Below, one piece after another: positions 48,167 through 56,784 of a DNA stretch of 64,000 nucleotides. The DNA is from XN24 sp035514535 (GTDB taxonomy: Bacteria > Pseudomonadota > Gammaproteobacteria > Steroidobacterales > XN24). A program made the translations under genes and the position numbers. The notes under the pieces were generated by a model. The model did not search any database and was not told the origin of the DNA. It was given only the letters and a program-made list of their open reading frames with translations. Position 1 is the stretch's first letter. Each line of letters begins with the position of its first letter. Location: positions 1-64,000 of the forward strand of contig DATKAZ010000048.1 of NCBI GenBank assembly GCA_035514535.1, written 5' to 3'.

Positions 48167-48889
48167 TCCCAGCGCGACCGACCACGCGGTGAACGAACGC
48201 CACCACGCCCACCCGGGAATCAGGTTCCAGATCACGAGGTTTACCGCCCACAGGGCCGTGAACACGATGAACGGCGCGCGAAACCGTCCGTGCAGCCGGT
48301 CCCACGCGATCAAGCCGATGCCCAGGAGGCCGGTCAAAAACTGCAAGTCGTAAAACCCGGGCGGCGGCCAGCCGAACCCTTCCGCGACCAGGTAGATCAG
48401 GCGGGAAAGCCCCGGGAACAGGAAGACGAGCCCCGTCGCGATCATGTAGCGCGCATGCAGCTGGACGTCCTTGCGATGGACGATCGCCAGCGCGTAGAGG
48501 AGGCCGAACAGCAGCGCGTTGAACCAGCCGAACCAGTAGAGGCTCAGCATGAACGGCGCCATCGGGTCCGGCGCCGAGGAGATGTTGTGGATCGTCACGA
48601 CGATGCCTGCCACGACCACCACCGGTGCGAGCACGAATGACACGCGGCCCAGCTGGCGATGCTGCAGTACCCTGCGTGCACGCATCAGCCACGCCTGGGT
48701 GATCAGGAGGCACACCCACAAGGTCATCGGCACGCCGTGGAAGTGGTGCGTGGCGTGCGGCCCGTCGAAGAATACGGCGAAGTATGTCCGCCAGAAGCCG
48801 GCGATGGAGATCGCGAGCAGCGCAATGAACCAGAAAACGACGTTCCTGAAGACGTTGACCGGCCTCGTGGCGCCAAGTGTGTAGGCCAT
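48161..48889 (-). CDS. Conserved multi-pass membrane protein
   Basis: A 242-residue protein with about seven membrane helices (about 15-35, 52-72, 83-105, 118-140, 150-172, 182-200, 208-228) and several histidines at helix edges (ATHHFHG, about 46-52; HARYM). I do not recognise a characterised family; the helix and histidine pattern would fit a heme- or quinone-associated membrane protein, but this is speculation. The ATG 48889 follows AGGAGGGG. It converges on ubiV. Confidence 0.7.
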   Translation of the reverse strand: MAYTLGATRPVNVFRNVVFWFIALLAISIAGFWRTYFAVFFDGPHATHHFHGVPMTLWVCLLITQAWLMRARRVLQHRQLGRVSFVLAPVVVVAGIVVTIHNISSAPDPMAPFMLSLYWFGWFNALLFGLLYALAIVHRKDVQLHARYMIATGLVFLFPGLSRLIYLVAEGFGWPPPGFYDLQFLTGLLGIGLIAWDRLHGRFRAPFIVFTALWAVNLVIWNLIPGWAWWRSFTAWSVALGS

Positions 48890-48933
48890 CCCCCCCTCCT
48901 GTGCCCGTCTCCCCTGAATGAAAGAGCGGGTCG

Positions 48934-49458
48934 TTATCGTTCTGCGTTTCGATTGTGCGCCGGCTGCCAGCCCATTGCGAGTGCCCGCACGACGATCTGC
49001 GCGCACGCCGAGGCGTCCGAGGCGGCATCGTGATGGCGCAGCGGGATGCCCAGCCGCGCGCAGACCATGGGCAGTTTCGTCGGGTAGATGCCCCACACCT
49101 TGCGCGCGACCTGCACGGTACAGAGGAACGGCGTGTCCACCGAGGCGAGCCGATAGGTGCGGCAACACGCATCCAGGACCCCGCGATCGAACGGCGCGTT
49201 GTGGGCCGCCAGCCAGTCCACACCGTCGAGCCACGGTTCCAGGCGCGACCACGCCTGGTCGAAGGCCGGCGCATCCGCGACATCCTCCCAGCGCAGGCCG
49301 TGAATGTATGTAAACACGAACTGCTGCTCCGGGGGGCGGATCAGGAACGCATCTTCCGCCACCACGCGTCCGTCGTCGACGAGTGCCAAGCCGAGCGCGC
49401 ACGCGCTGTCCGGCGTGTGGCAGGCCGTCTCGAAATCGAGGGCGAGGATGCGGGCCAT
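48934..49458 (-). CDS. DnaQ/RNase T-type 3'-5' exonuclease
   Basis: A 174-residue DEDD exonuclease. The first metal motif is LDFETA (Asp-x-Glu, about 7-12); AAHNAPFDRGVL (about 84-95) gives the second aspartate, and HHDAASDASACA (about 141-152) supplies the last histidine and aspartate. Length and motifs match stand-alone DNA polymerase III epsilon-like exonucleases. It carries no other domain. ATG 49458 is the only start that begins at the first conserved strand. Confidence 0.88.
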   Translation of the reverse strand: MARILALDFETACHTPDSACALGLALVDDGRVVAEDAFLIRPPEQQFVFTYIHGLRWEDVADAPAFDQAWSRLEPWLDGVDWLAAHNAPFDRGVLDACCRTYRLASVDTPFLCTVQVARKVWGIYPTKLPMVCARLGIPLRHHDAASDASACAQIVVRALAMGWQPAHNRNAER

Positions 49459-49487
49459 GTCGGCAGATCGGGCGTTGCCTGGTGCCG

Positions 49488-49964
49488 CTATTGCTCCGCC
49501 GACCGCTTCATGATCATGCGAAACGGCATCTCCTCGCCATCGGGTGGGACCAGCTCCAGGGTGTCGCCTTCGACCACGGCGGAAACGGCGTCCGACTTGC
49601 CGTTTTGTACCATCTCGATGGTCAGGCGATTGCCCTTGGCCGACCACGTGCCTTCCACCGTGTCGCTCTCGCCCATCATGCTGGTGGTGCTCGAGGCCGT
49701 CCCGTCTGTGTTCAGCGTCAGGCGCATCTCCATGGCGTCGAGCATGCCGGAGCCGATCATCGCCATGCCGAACTCCATGGCTTCGCGCTCTTCGGAATCG
49801 TCGATCGCGGCGATCTCGGCGGCCATCGCGTCCTTGACGACCTGGATGTCGAGCTCCCAGGTCCCCGCGTGGCTTGCCGTCTCGGGTTTGCCGCAACCCT
49901 GCAGTGTTGCCGCCCCGAGCAGCAAGGCGGTCAGCACGGTCATCAGTATGGTTATTCGTTTCAC
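49488..49964 (-). CDS. Predicted lipoprotein of unknown function
   Basis: A 158-residue lipoprotein: a signal peptide with lipobox LQGC (lipid on about Cys24) and a small beta-rich domain (about 35-155) that begins AGTWELD and ends in PFRMIMKR. The pattern of GTWE...LTLNTDGTAS...GTWSAKGNRLTIE resembles lipocalin-like or DUF4923-type beta-barrels that occur in envelope proteins, but I do not assign a family. It stands divergent from the alpha/beta hydrolase. Confidence 0.75.
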   Translation of the reverse strand: MKRITILMTVLTALLLGAATLQGCGKPETASHAGTWELDIQVVKDAMAAEIAAIDDSEEREAMEFGMAMIGSGMLDAMEMRLTLNTDGTASSTTSMMGESDTVEGTWSAKGNRLTIEMVQNGKSDAVSAVVEGDTLELVPPDGEEMPFRMIMKRSAEQ

Positions 49965-50082
49965 TGTCGTGCTGCCTCTCTTTGCATCGCGGGTTGAGAC
50001 TAAGGATAGACCGCCGGCGGGACGCAGGAAACTCCTGCCATGTTATCGGGACGCTGGGCGGCAGGTGAGATAATAGGACCCT

Positions 50083-51030
50083 ATGAAACGAGTTGCATGG
50101 GCGGCCGCAGCCCTTTTGCTGGCGTTCGGCGCGGCTGGCGCCTTGTGGCTGGCCGACCTTGCCCGGCCGCGCCACGGGGAGTTCGTCGAACGACGCGGCG
50201 TCCTGGTTGCGGCGGAAACCGCGGCCGCGGTCCACGAACCCGGCGGCTTCACGAGCCAGGCGGTCCGCCTCAGGTCAGACTCCGGGTTGCGCTTAGAGGC
50301 GCGCGTGCTCCGCCCCGAAGGACAGCACGATCCTCTGCCGATCATCGTGTTGCTCGCCGGCCATCGCACGGGCCAGGACGCGGTCGACCTCATCGGCCAT
50401 CCCGGCGATATCGCCACGGTGGCGATCGATTACCCCTACCATGGCTCGACCGACGTCCGCTCAAGCGCGAGTTTTTTCCGCAGTATCCGGGACATCCAGC
50501 GTGCCCTGCTCGATACCCCGCCCGCGGCCTCGCTCGTGCTCGACTGGCTGGAGACCGAGCCGTGGGCGGATACGGGTCGCGTCGAACTGGTCGGCGTGAG
50601 CTTTGGCGCACCGTTCGTCGCCGTGGCGGGGGCGCTCGACGAGCGCTTCCGGCGCGTGTGGTTCATTCACGGCGGCGCCGGAAACCGCGGCTGGATCGAG
50701 CACAACCTGGGGGAGCGCATTCCGCAGGGCTGGTTGCGCCCGCTGGTGGCGTCGCTCGTGCACCTGCTTGTGTACGGCAATTCCTTCGACACCGAGGACT
50801 GGGTGGCCCGCATCGCACCTCGCCCGGTGGTGATCATCGGAGCGCGCGACGACGAACAGCTGCCCGAGTACAAGGTCGAAAAGCTGTATGCTGCAGCGCG
50901 AGAACCGAAGGAACTGCTGTGGACCGAAGGCGGCCACGTGGACCCGCGTCGCGCAGACCTCGTCCGAGCATTGCTCGAGATCGTTCGGGAGCGGGTTGAT
51001 CGGCGCCAGGCCGGCGCCGCCGTGCCCTGA
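50083..51030 (+). CDS. Alpha/beta hydrolase with N-terminal membrane anchor
   Basis: A 315-residue hydrolase. Residues about 5-27 form a signal or anchor helix. The core has the oxyanion region VLLAGHRTG (about 89-97), the nucleophile elbow GVSFGA (about 170-175), an aspartate in GARDDEQ (about 264-270) and the late histidine in EGGHVD (about 287-292), a complete catalytic triad order. The substrate is unknown. ATG 50083; downstream is a gene-free 376-bp stretch ending in a terminator. Confidence 0.82.
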   Translation: MKRVAWAAAALLLAFGAAGALWLADLARPRHGEFVERRGVLVAAETAAAVHEPGGFTSQAVRLRSDSGLRLEARVLRPEGQHDPLPIIVLLAGHRTGQDAVDLIGHPGDIATVAIDYPYHGSTDVRSSASFFRSIRDIQRALLDTPPAASLVLDWLETEPWADTGRVELVGVSFGAPFVAVAGALDERFRRVWFIHGGAGNRGWIEHNLGERIPQGWLRPLVASLVHLLVYGNSFDTEDWVARIAPRPVVIIGARDDEQLPEYKVEKLYAAAREPKELLWTEGGHVDPRRADLVRALLEIVRERVDRRQAGAAVP

Positions 51031-51039
51031 GCTGGAAAC

Positions 51040-51370
51040 CTGAATAAGGGAAAACACCTAGGGACAGGCGTCCCGCGCCGGCCTATTTTCAGGTGGCACG
51101 CGAACGGATTTGAAGGCAGCGCGCAACCCGGCGAGTCGGCCGGTAGCAGGCCTCAGTCGAGCCCAGCGCACGCGTAAGACCTGCGGCATCTTGCGCCATT
51201 CCGTCCGCTGCAGGCGGTGCACGACCATGCACCCGGGCAACGCACCGAGCAAAGCCGCGAAGCGGCCTCTGGTGCACCGCGGTAACAGACCGCGAAAACG
51301 AACCCGGATGCCGGCATGAGTCCCACGCGCCGTGACCGAAAGGGGTCGGTTCCGCCGGCCCCTTTCTTTG
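51040..51370 (+). other. Hairpin-rich non-coding block, candidate RNA
   Basis: No convincing protein frame lies between the hydrolase and slyX. The block folds into several short strong stems: GGTGCA/TGCACC (51216-51221/51228-51233), GCCGC/GCGGC with a three-base loop (51254-51266), CGCGGT/ACCGCG (51278-51283/51289-51294), and then a terminator at 51339-51369. This looks like a transcribed structured RNA on the plus strand or a 3' untranslated region. It does not match the RNase P, tmRNA, 6S or SRP RNA sequences I know. Confidence 0.3.
51339..51369 (+). terminator. Rho-independent terminator
   Basis: AAAGGGGTCGG (51339-51349) pairs with CCGGCCCCTTT (51355-51365) in an 11-bp stem with one G-T pair and a 5-nt loop, followed by CTTTG. 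It would end transcripts from the hydrolase gene or from the candidate RNA, before the repeat and slyX. Confidence 0.75.
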
Positions 51371-51376
51371 TAAGAT

Positions 51377-51439
51377 GGGGACACTGCTGAATCGGCCGAT
51401 TCAGCAGTGTCCCCATTCGGCCCATTGAGCAGTGTCCCC
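51377..51439. repeat. Palindromic repeat GGGGACACTGCT type (slyX start)
   Basis: A perfect 38-nt palindrome (51377-51414, arms of 19: GGGGACACTGCTGAATCGG and its complement with no loop), followed by a further half-site AGCAGTGTCCCC at 51428-51439. It belongs to the same family as the repeat at the etfA end. It covers the region where the slyX promoter and ribosome site should be. Confidence 0.88.
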
Positions 51440-51460
51440 GTTGGACCCATTGGAACCCCA

Positions 51461-51667
51461 TTGGAAGACGACAGAATCGAGGCGCTCGAGTCCAAGCTGG
51501 CCTTCCTGGAGCGCGGCCACCAGGAACTCGGCGACGTGGTGTATCGCCAGCGGCAGGCACTCGATGCGCTGGAAGCCCGGCTCGGGCGGCTCGCCGACCG
51601 GCTCCAGGCCCTCGAAGAGCGGCCGCGGGATTACGACGCCGCGGAAGAAAAACCGCCGCACTACTGA
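51461..51667 (+). CDS. slyX: SlyX-family protein
   Basis: A short coiled-coil protein of about 68 residues; heptads run from residue 5 to 50 (ALESKLAFLERGHQELGD core) and the tail ends in PPHY, which is conserved at the end of SlyX. Its cellular role is not established. The start is uncertain: TTG 51461 gives a SlyX-like length and begins Glu-Asp-Asp-Arg-Ile, but the frame stays open through the repeat to a GTG at 51407. I see no strong ribosome site, so the repeat may have damaged the original start. Confidence 0.78.
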   Translation: MEDDRIEALESKLAFLERGHQELGDVVYRQRQALDALEARLGRLADRLQALEERPRDYDAAEEKPPHY

Positions 51668-51676
51668 CGGCCGTCC

Positions 51677-53593
51677 TCAGCGATCTTGGCCTGCGGCCAG
51701 CGCGGCCTGCCGGTCCTCCAGTTCCAGCCAGCGCGCGGCCAGGCGATCGTGCTCGGCATGCTTGTCCGCCAGCGTGTCGAGCACCGGCTGCGTCCTCTCC
51801 CACGCCTGTGCATAGAAATCGGGGGCGGCGATGCGCGCCTCGAGGGCCGCGATCTCCGCTTCCAGCCCCGCGATACGCCCCGGCAGGCCGTCGAGCTCGC
51901 GTTGCTCGAGATAACCGAGCTTGGTCGCTTTCTGCGGTGCCCGCCGCGTGTCCCGGGGCGCGGCGCGGGTCGGCGCGGCGGACCGCGCGAGGGCGTCCGT
52001 CTGCGCGAGCTCGCGCCCGCGCCGCGCCCAGTCGCTGTAACCGCCCGCGTATTCCACGATCCGGCCGCCGGCCTCGAACACCAGGATCTTGTCGACGACG
52101 TTGTCGAGGAACTCGCGGTCATGGCTGACGACGAGCAGCGTGCCCGAATACTCGGCCAGCTTCGCCTCGAGGACCTCCAGCGTTTCCACGTCGAGATCAT
52201 TGGTCGGCTCGTCCAGCACCAGCAGGTTGCTGGGCTGCGTGAACAGCCTCGCCAGGATGACCCGGTTACGCTCGCCGCCGGACAGGGAGCTGACGGGCGT
52301 GAGTGCGCGCCTGGCGCTGAACAGGAAGCCGCGCAGGTAGCCGACCACGTGCTGTTGCTTGCCGTTGATGGTCACGTGGTCGCGGCCGTCGCCGACGTTG
52401 TGTGCCACGCTCTTGTCATAATCGAGCGACTGGCGCATCTGGTCGAAGTAGGCGACTTCCAGGTGCGTGCCGTGCTTGATCGTCCCGGCTTGCGGCTCGA
52501 GCTCGCCGAGCAGCAGCTTCAGGAGGGTGCTCTTGCCGACCCCGTTGTTGCCGACCAGCCCGATGCGGTCGCCACGCATCACTTTCAGGTTCAGTCCAGA
52601 GATCAGTAGCTCGCCGCCGTAGCCATAGCCGACATTCTTCGCCTGCACGACCTTGCGTCCCGAATTCTCGGCCTCGCCGATCGTGATACGCGCGCCGCCG
52701 GGGCGCGCGATGCGTTGCGCGCGGATGTCCCGCAGCTCGAGCAACGCCCGGACACGCCCCTCGTTGCGCGTCCGCCGCGCCTTGATGCCCTGGCGGATCC
52801 ACGCTTCTTCCTCCGCCAGCTTGCGATCGAATTCCGCGTTGTGCCGCTCCTCTTCCTCGATCGCCGCAGCCTTGCGCCGCAGGTAATCCCGGTAGTCTCC
52901 CGGCCAGCTGACGAGCTGGCCGCGGTCGATCTCGATGATGCGAGTCGCGAGGCGCTGCAGGAAAGCCCGATCGTGTGTAATGAACAGCACGGCCCCCGGC
53001 CAGTTGGCGATCCGCTGCTCGAGCCACTGGATGGACGACAGGTCGAGGTGGTTGGTGGGTTCGTCGAGCAGCAGCAGCTGGGGCTTGCTGACGAGGGCGC
53101 GGGCCAGTGCCACCCGCCTGCGCCAGCCGCCCGACAGCTCGCCGAGGCGTTGCTCCCCGGGCAGGCCCATCTCGGTGAGGAGGGTGTCGACGACCCGGTC
53201 CACGTGCCAGCCGTCCACAGCATCGATGCGCCGATGCAGCTCCTCGAGTTCCTTGAGCCCGTGGCCGCCGAGGTCCTCGGCGGCCTTGCGCTGGTATTCC
53301 TCGACCAGCGCCTGGACTCCGGCCAGCCCGCTCGTGACCGACTCGCGCACCGTCTGCTGGAGGTCGTCCGGCATGGTCTGCTCGAGGCGGCTGATCCGCA
53401 GGTCGGCACGTCCCTGGACCTCGCCTTCGTCGGGGACGAGGGCGCCGGATACGAGCTTCAGCAACGACGTCTTGCCGGCGCCGTTGCGGCCGATCAGGCA
53501 CACGCGCTCGCCCGGCTCGATGCCGAACTCGGCGGCCGACAAAATGACCTGGTCGCCGAAACGTAGCGAGACCCGGTCGAAGCGAAGCAGCAT
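51677..53593 (-). CDS. uup: ABC-F ATPase Uup
   Basis: A 638-residue soluble protein with two ATP-binding cassettes and no membrane domain. Cassette 1: Walker A GRNGAGKTS (about 36-44), signature LSGGWRRR, Walker B LLLLDEPTNHLD. Linker with charged coiled coil (about 240-300). Cassette 2: Walker A GNNGVGKST, signature LSGGERNR, Walker B LVLDEPTNDLD. A C-terminal coiled coil (about 560-635) is the Uup-type tail that binds DNA or the ribosome. ABC-F proteins act on ribosomes; Uup also affects transposon excision in E. coli. Convergent with slyX (9-bp gap). Confidence 0.95.
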   Translation of the reverse strand: MLLRFDRVSLRFGDQVILSAAEFGIEPGERVCLIGRNGAGKTSLLKLVSGALVPDEGEVQGRADLRISRLEQTMPDDLQQTVRESVTSGLAGVQALVEEYQRKAAEDLGGHGLKELEELHRRIDAVDGWHVDRVVDTLLTEMGLPGEQRLGELSGGWRRRVALARALVSKPQLLLLDEPTNHLDLSSIQWLEQRIANWPGAVLFITHDRAFLQRLATRIIEIDRGQLVSWPGDYRDYLRRKAAAIEEEERHNAEFDRKLAEEEAWIRQGIKARRTRNEGRVRALLELRDIRAQRIARPGGARITIGEAENSGRKVVQAKNVGYGYGGELLISGLNLKVMRGDRIGLVGNNGVGKSTLLKLLLGELEPQAGTIKHGTHLEVAYFDQMRQSLDYDKSVAHNVGDGRDHVTINGKQQHVVGYLRGFLFSARRALTPVSSLSGGERNRVILARLFTQPSNLLVLDEPTNDLDVETLEVLEAKLAEYSGTLLVVSHDREFLDNVVDKILVFEAGGRIVEYAGGYSDWARRGRELAQTDALARSAAPTRAAPRDTRRAPQKATKLGYLEQRELDGLPGRIAGLEAEIAALEARIAAPDFYAQAWERTQPVLDTLADKHAEHDRLAARWLELEDRQAALAAGQDR

Positions 53594-53616
53594 TGCGGAG
53601 CACCCGTGCCGATCGG

Positions 53617-53633
53617 CACACACAAAGTGTGTG
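53617..53633. promoter_or_regulatory. CACACAC/GTGTGTG hairpin in the uup-yceH divergent gap
   Basis: CACACAC-AAA-GTGTGTG is a 7-bp inverted repeat with a 3-nt loop, 24 bp before the uup start and in the shared upstream region of yceH. It could be a dimeric repressor site or a small leader hairpin for uup. No regulator is identified. Confidence 0.35.
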
Positions 53634-53714
53634 ATTCTATCGCGCCCGCTACCCCGGGGTTCGATAATCCCGTAGGCTGGTCGGACCGGCCGGGCCGTCC
53701 CACGGAGAAGTCTC

Positions 53715-54383
53715 GTGCGAACCGAACTCACGCCGCTCGAAGGCCGCGTCATCGGCTGCCTGATCGAAAAAGAAATCTCCACGCCTGACCAGTACCCGCT
53801 CACGCTCAACGCCCTGACCGCCGCCTGCAACCAGAAGAGCAACCGCGATCCGGTGCTCTCCCTGAGCGGCGTCGAAGTCCAGCAGGTGGTCGACGGCTTG
53901 ATGAAGAAACACCTCGTCACCGATCGCAGCGGCGGGGTCGGCGGGCGCGTGACCCGTTACCGGCATCGCTTCTGCAACACGCAGTTCGGCGACCTGAAAC
54001 TGGCGCCGCCCGAGCTCGCGATCGTTTGCGAGCTGCTGCTGCGCGGCCCGCAGACGCCGGGCGAGCTGCGCACCCGCGCGAGTCGCCTCGCGCCGCTGCA
54101 TGATGTCGGCGAGGTCGAAGCCGCGCTCGGGCACCTGGCGGCACGCGAGATGCCGCTGGTCGCGCAATTGCCGCGGGAGCCCGGCAGGCGCGAGTCTCGC
54201 TGGATGCAGTTGTTTACCGGCGACGCCCCGCCGCCGGTGCCGGCCGCCGCCACGCCGGACAAGTTGTCGCGCGACGAGCGCATCGCGGCACTCGAGGGGC
54301 AGGTCGGCGAACTGCACGAGGCGCTGGCAGCGCTGCACCGGCGGGTCGACGCGCTCGCGGGGCGCGAGCAGCCGGATAGTTGA
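53715..54383 (+). CDS. yceH: YceH family (DUF480) protein
   Basis: A 222-residue protein with two tandem winged-helix domains (about 5-85 and 95-165), beginning LTPLEGRVIGCLIEKE as in E. coli YceH. A coiled-coil tail (about 188-215) follows an Ala/Pro linker. The function is unknown; the fold suggests nucleic-acid binding. The start is GTG 53715 with GGAGAAG upstream. Confidence 0.92.
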   Translation: MRTELTPLEGRVIGCLIEKEISTPDQYPLTLNALTAACNQKSNRDPVLSLSGVEVQQVVDGLMKKHLVTDRSGGVGGRVTRYRHRFCNTQFGDLKLAPPELAIVCELLLRGPQTPGELRTRASRLAPLHDVGEVEAALGHLAAREMPLVAQLPREPGRRESRWMQLFTGDAPPPVPAAATPDKLSRDERIAALEGQVGELHEALAALHRRVDALAGREQPDS

Positions 54384-54454
54384 GCGAATGGCCTCGCTGC
54401 ATACCGGCAAGGTTTGCTAGCATGGCACCATCCGTCAACGATCGAGCCGACCTG

Positions 54455-55201
54455 ATGCCCAAGGCAGCGCTGCCCGTCCTGATGCTGGCCCTTGCGAGCG
54501 CCGCGCTCGCGGGCTGCGGGCGCAGCGAGGTGCCGACGGAGCCGCCCCAGCAGGTGCAGCCGCCGACCTCCCAGCCGGCGGAAGACAAGGCAGCGGAGCG
54601 CTTCGAGGACGTCATCGAAAGCGGCACGGGATCGGGCTCGTTCAACTTCGAGGCCTACGCCTACGATTGCGACGGCCTGAAGGTCACGGTGCGGCCGGGC
54701 GACGAAGAACTCACGGTGATCCTGCCGGACCACTCCATGGTCCTGCCGCAGGTCGAGGCCGCCTCGGGGGCGAAGTATGCCGACGGCGAAAACGGCTTCT
54801 GGGGCCGGGGCATCAACAGCGGCCAGTTGACGCTCGATGGCAAGGACATCCCGTGCGAGCTCGACCGGCCCGCGACGCCGTGGGTGGATGCGCGTGCGCG
54901 CGGCGCGGTGTTCCGCGGCGTCGGCCAGGAGCCCGGCTGGCACGTCGAGGTTCACCCGGAGCGTATCGTCATGGTCTACCAGTACGGCCAGAAGCGCGCC
55001 GTCGTGCCGAACACGGGTACCGCCGCCAGCGCCGACAAGTCGAAGCGCGAATGGCAGGCGACGACGGAAGAACATGAGTTCCTGCTGGCCGTGGAGGACC
55101 GCGCCTGCACGGACGTCATGAGCGGCGAGATATTTCCCGCGGCCGTCACGGCGACGCTCGACGGTCGCCAGTACACGGGTTGCGGCAGGGATCTCGAGTA
55201 G
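54455..55201 (+). CDS. Lipoprotein with lysozyme-inhibitor (MliC-like) domain
   Basis: A 248-residue lipoprotein: signal with lipobox LAGC (lipid on about Cys21), a proline-rich linker (about 25-45), an MliC-like domain (about 65-140: AYDCDG..., LPQVEAASGAKY, GENGFWGRG), and a second domain (about 155-248) ending in TGCGRDLE with CTDVMSGEIFP, the pattern of COG3650-type proteins. MliC proteins bind C-type lysozyme in the periplasm. Start at ATG 54455 is favoured because it directly opens the signal peptide; ATG 54422 is in frame. Confidence 0.78.
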   Translation: MPKAALPVLMLALASAALAGCGRSEVPTEPPQQVQPPTSQPAEDKAAERFEDVIESGTGSGSFNFEAYAYDCDGLKVTVRPGDEELTVILPDHSMVLPQVEAASGAKYADGENGFWGRGINSGQLTLDGKDIPCELDRPATPWVDARARGAVFRGVGQEPGWHVEVHPERIVMVYQYGQKRAVVPNTGTAASADKSKREWQATTEEHEFLLAVEDRACTDVMSGEIFPAAVTATLDGRQYTGCGRDLE

Positions 55202-55220
55202 GGCCTGTTCACACTTGGCC

Positions 55221-55946
55221 GTGCCGCCCGAAACCATCACCATTGCGGCGAAGTACTGCGGCCCGCCCGATTCGGGCAATGGCGGCTATACCTGCGGCCG
55301 GCTCGCCGCCCACCTTGCCGGGGCGGTCGAAGCCACGCTGCGGCACCCGCCACCGCTCGACCGCGAACTCACCCTGCTGCGCAAACCCGGCGGGCTCGTA
55401 CTGATGGACGGCGAAACGCCTGTCGCGGAGGCGTGCCGGACGCGCTTCCAGCTCGAGCTGCCGCACTGTCCGGGACTGGGGGCCGCCGCCGAGGCCTCCG
55501 GGCGGTACCACGGGTACCACGAGCACGCCTTCCCGACCTGTTTCGTCTGCGGGCCCGTGCGCGCGGCCGGCGACGGCCTGCGCATATTCGCCGGCGAAGT
55601 CGCCGGCGACGGGCTCGTCGCCTGCCCGTGGAAACCCGCGGCCGAGCTCGCGGGAGAGGACGGCCAGGTGCGCAGTGAGTTCGTGTGGGCGGCGCTGGAC
55701 TGCCCGGGCGCATGGGCATGGCTCGCAGAACTCGCCAACCCGCTTGTGCTCGGACGGCTCGCCGCCGTGATCGATTCGCCGGTGACGGCGGGGCACCCGC
55801 ATATCGTCGGCGGCTGGCGCCTCGGCCACGAAGGCCGCAAATATTATTCCGGGACAGTGATCTGGGGCGCGGACGGCACCGTCTGTGCGCGGGCCCGGGC
55901 GACCTGGATCGAAGTGGACCCGGCGCATTTCGCGGCGGCCGGCTGA
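55221..55946 (+). CDS. Hotdog-fold thioesterase-like protein
   Basis: A 241-residue protein that I assign only to a hotdog/thioesterase-like group: two similar halves (about 10-110 and 115-235) with NGGYTCGRLAAHL early and TWIE late, the usual edges of such folds. No catalytic residue can be named with confidence. Start is ambiguous between TTG 55215 and GTG 55221, neither with a clear ribosome site; it begins about 20 bp after the lipoprotein gene and may be co-transcribed with it. Confidence 0.65.
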   Translation: MPPETITIAAKYCGPPDSGNGGYTCGRLAAHLAGAVEATLRHPPPLDRELTLLRKPGGLVLMDGETPVAEACRTRFQLELPHCPGLGAAAEASGRYHGYHEHAFPTCFVCGPVRAAGDGLRIFAGEVAGDGLVACPWKPAAELAGEDGQVRSEFVWAALDCPGAWAWLAELANPLVLGRLAAVIDSPVTAGHPHIVGGWRLGHEGRKYYSGTVIWGADGTVCARARATWIEVDPAHFAAAG

Positions 55947-56002
55947 ATTCGGCACGGCAATTGCCGCCATCTGGGGCTGGGACCCGGCCTTCGCGGGAAT
56001 TC

Positions 56003-56638
56003 TCAGGGAGCGAGACGCTCGATGACCCAGGCGTCGTCGATCAGCCGATAGCGCAGGCGATCGTGCAGTCGTGACGCGCGGCCCTGCCAGAACTCGATCT
56101 CCTCGGGCCGCACGCGGTAGCCGCCCCAGAACGACGGCAACGGCACGTCGCCGGCCGCGAACTTGCGCTTGATCTCGTCGAGCTTCATCTCCAGCACCGA
56201 GCGCGAGCTGATCACCGCGCTTTGTTCCGACACCCACGCGCCGAGCTGGCTGCCGCGCGGCCGGCGCGCGAAGTAGCGCATCGCCTCGCCCGCGCTGATG
56301 CGCTCCGCCTTGCCGCGGATACTCACCTGGCGTTCCAGCGTCTGCCAGAAAAACAGCATCGCGACCGAGGCATTCTCCGCGATCTCCCGCGCCTTGCGGC
56401 TTTCCAGGTTCGTGAAGAACACGAAGCCGTCGACGTCGAAGTACTTCAGCAACACGATGCGCGCGCCGGGTCGTCCGTCCACGCCCGCCGTCGCGAGGGT
56501 GCAGGCGTTGACCTCGGGCTGGGCCACCTCGCGCGCCTGCTCGAACCACCGCGCGAATTGCTTCACGGGATCCGGGTCGAGGTTGCTGCGGCGCAACGGC
56601 TCGCCGCTGTATTCGCTTCTCAGGTCAGCCAGGTCCAT
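56003..56638 (-). CDS. pdxH: Pyridoxamine/pyridoxine 5'-phosphate oxidase
   Basis: FMN-dependent final step of pyridoxal phosphate synthesis. It is 211 residues, the usual length, starting with DLRSEYSGEPLRRSNL as in other PdxH proteins. FMN-binding RIVLLKYFDVDGFVFFTN (in short, VLLKYFD...FFTN), the conserved SRKAREI and the C-terminal FWQGRASRLHDRLRY with WVIERLAP are present. ATG 56638 is preceded by GGGAG; a longer frame upstream lacks family similarity. Confidence 0.97.
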   Translation of the reverse strand: MDLADLRSEYSGEPLRRSNLDPDPVKQFARWFEQAREVAQPEVNACTLATAGVDGRPGARIVLLKYFDVDGFVFFTNLESRKAREIAENASVAMLFFWQTLERQVSIRGKAERISAGEAMRYFARRPRGSQLGAWVSEQSAVISSRSVLEMKLDEIKRKFAAGDVPLPSFWGGYRVRPEEIEFWQGRASRLHDRLRYRLIDDAWVIERLAP

Positions 56639-56784
56639 GCCGAATCTCCCGCCCGGTCCACCGGGCTCACGCGCGAAAATCTTCCATTCCGCGGCACGAC
56701 TGTCGCCGCGTATCGCGGTGCCCGGGTCGAAGCCCGGGACCTCAGTCGTTATTCTAGGCTCATCAATCGCCAACGGAGTCATTC

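Noticed and set aside
50069..50074. GATAAT as promoter of the alpha/beta hydrolase
   Set aside because: It lies only 9 bp before the start codon, leaving no room for a transcription start and ribosome site.
48934..50235. Exonuclease frame extended through the lipoprotein and hydrolase gap
   Set aside because: The extension is the antisense/other-frame reading of neighbouring genes; the exonuclease fold starts at 49458.
51058..51495. 145-codon minus-strand frame opposite the candidate RNA
   Set aside because: Arg/Leu-rich, no ribosome site, and its 5' part is the palindromic repeat; the hairpins and terminator explain the region better as non-coding.
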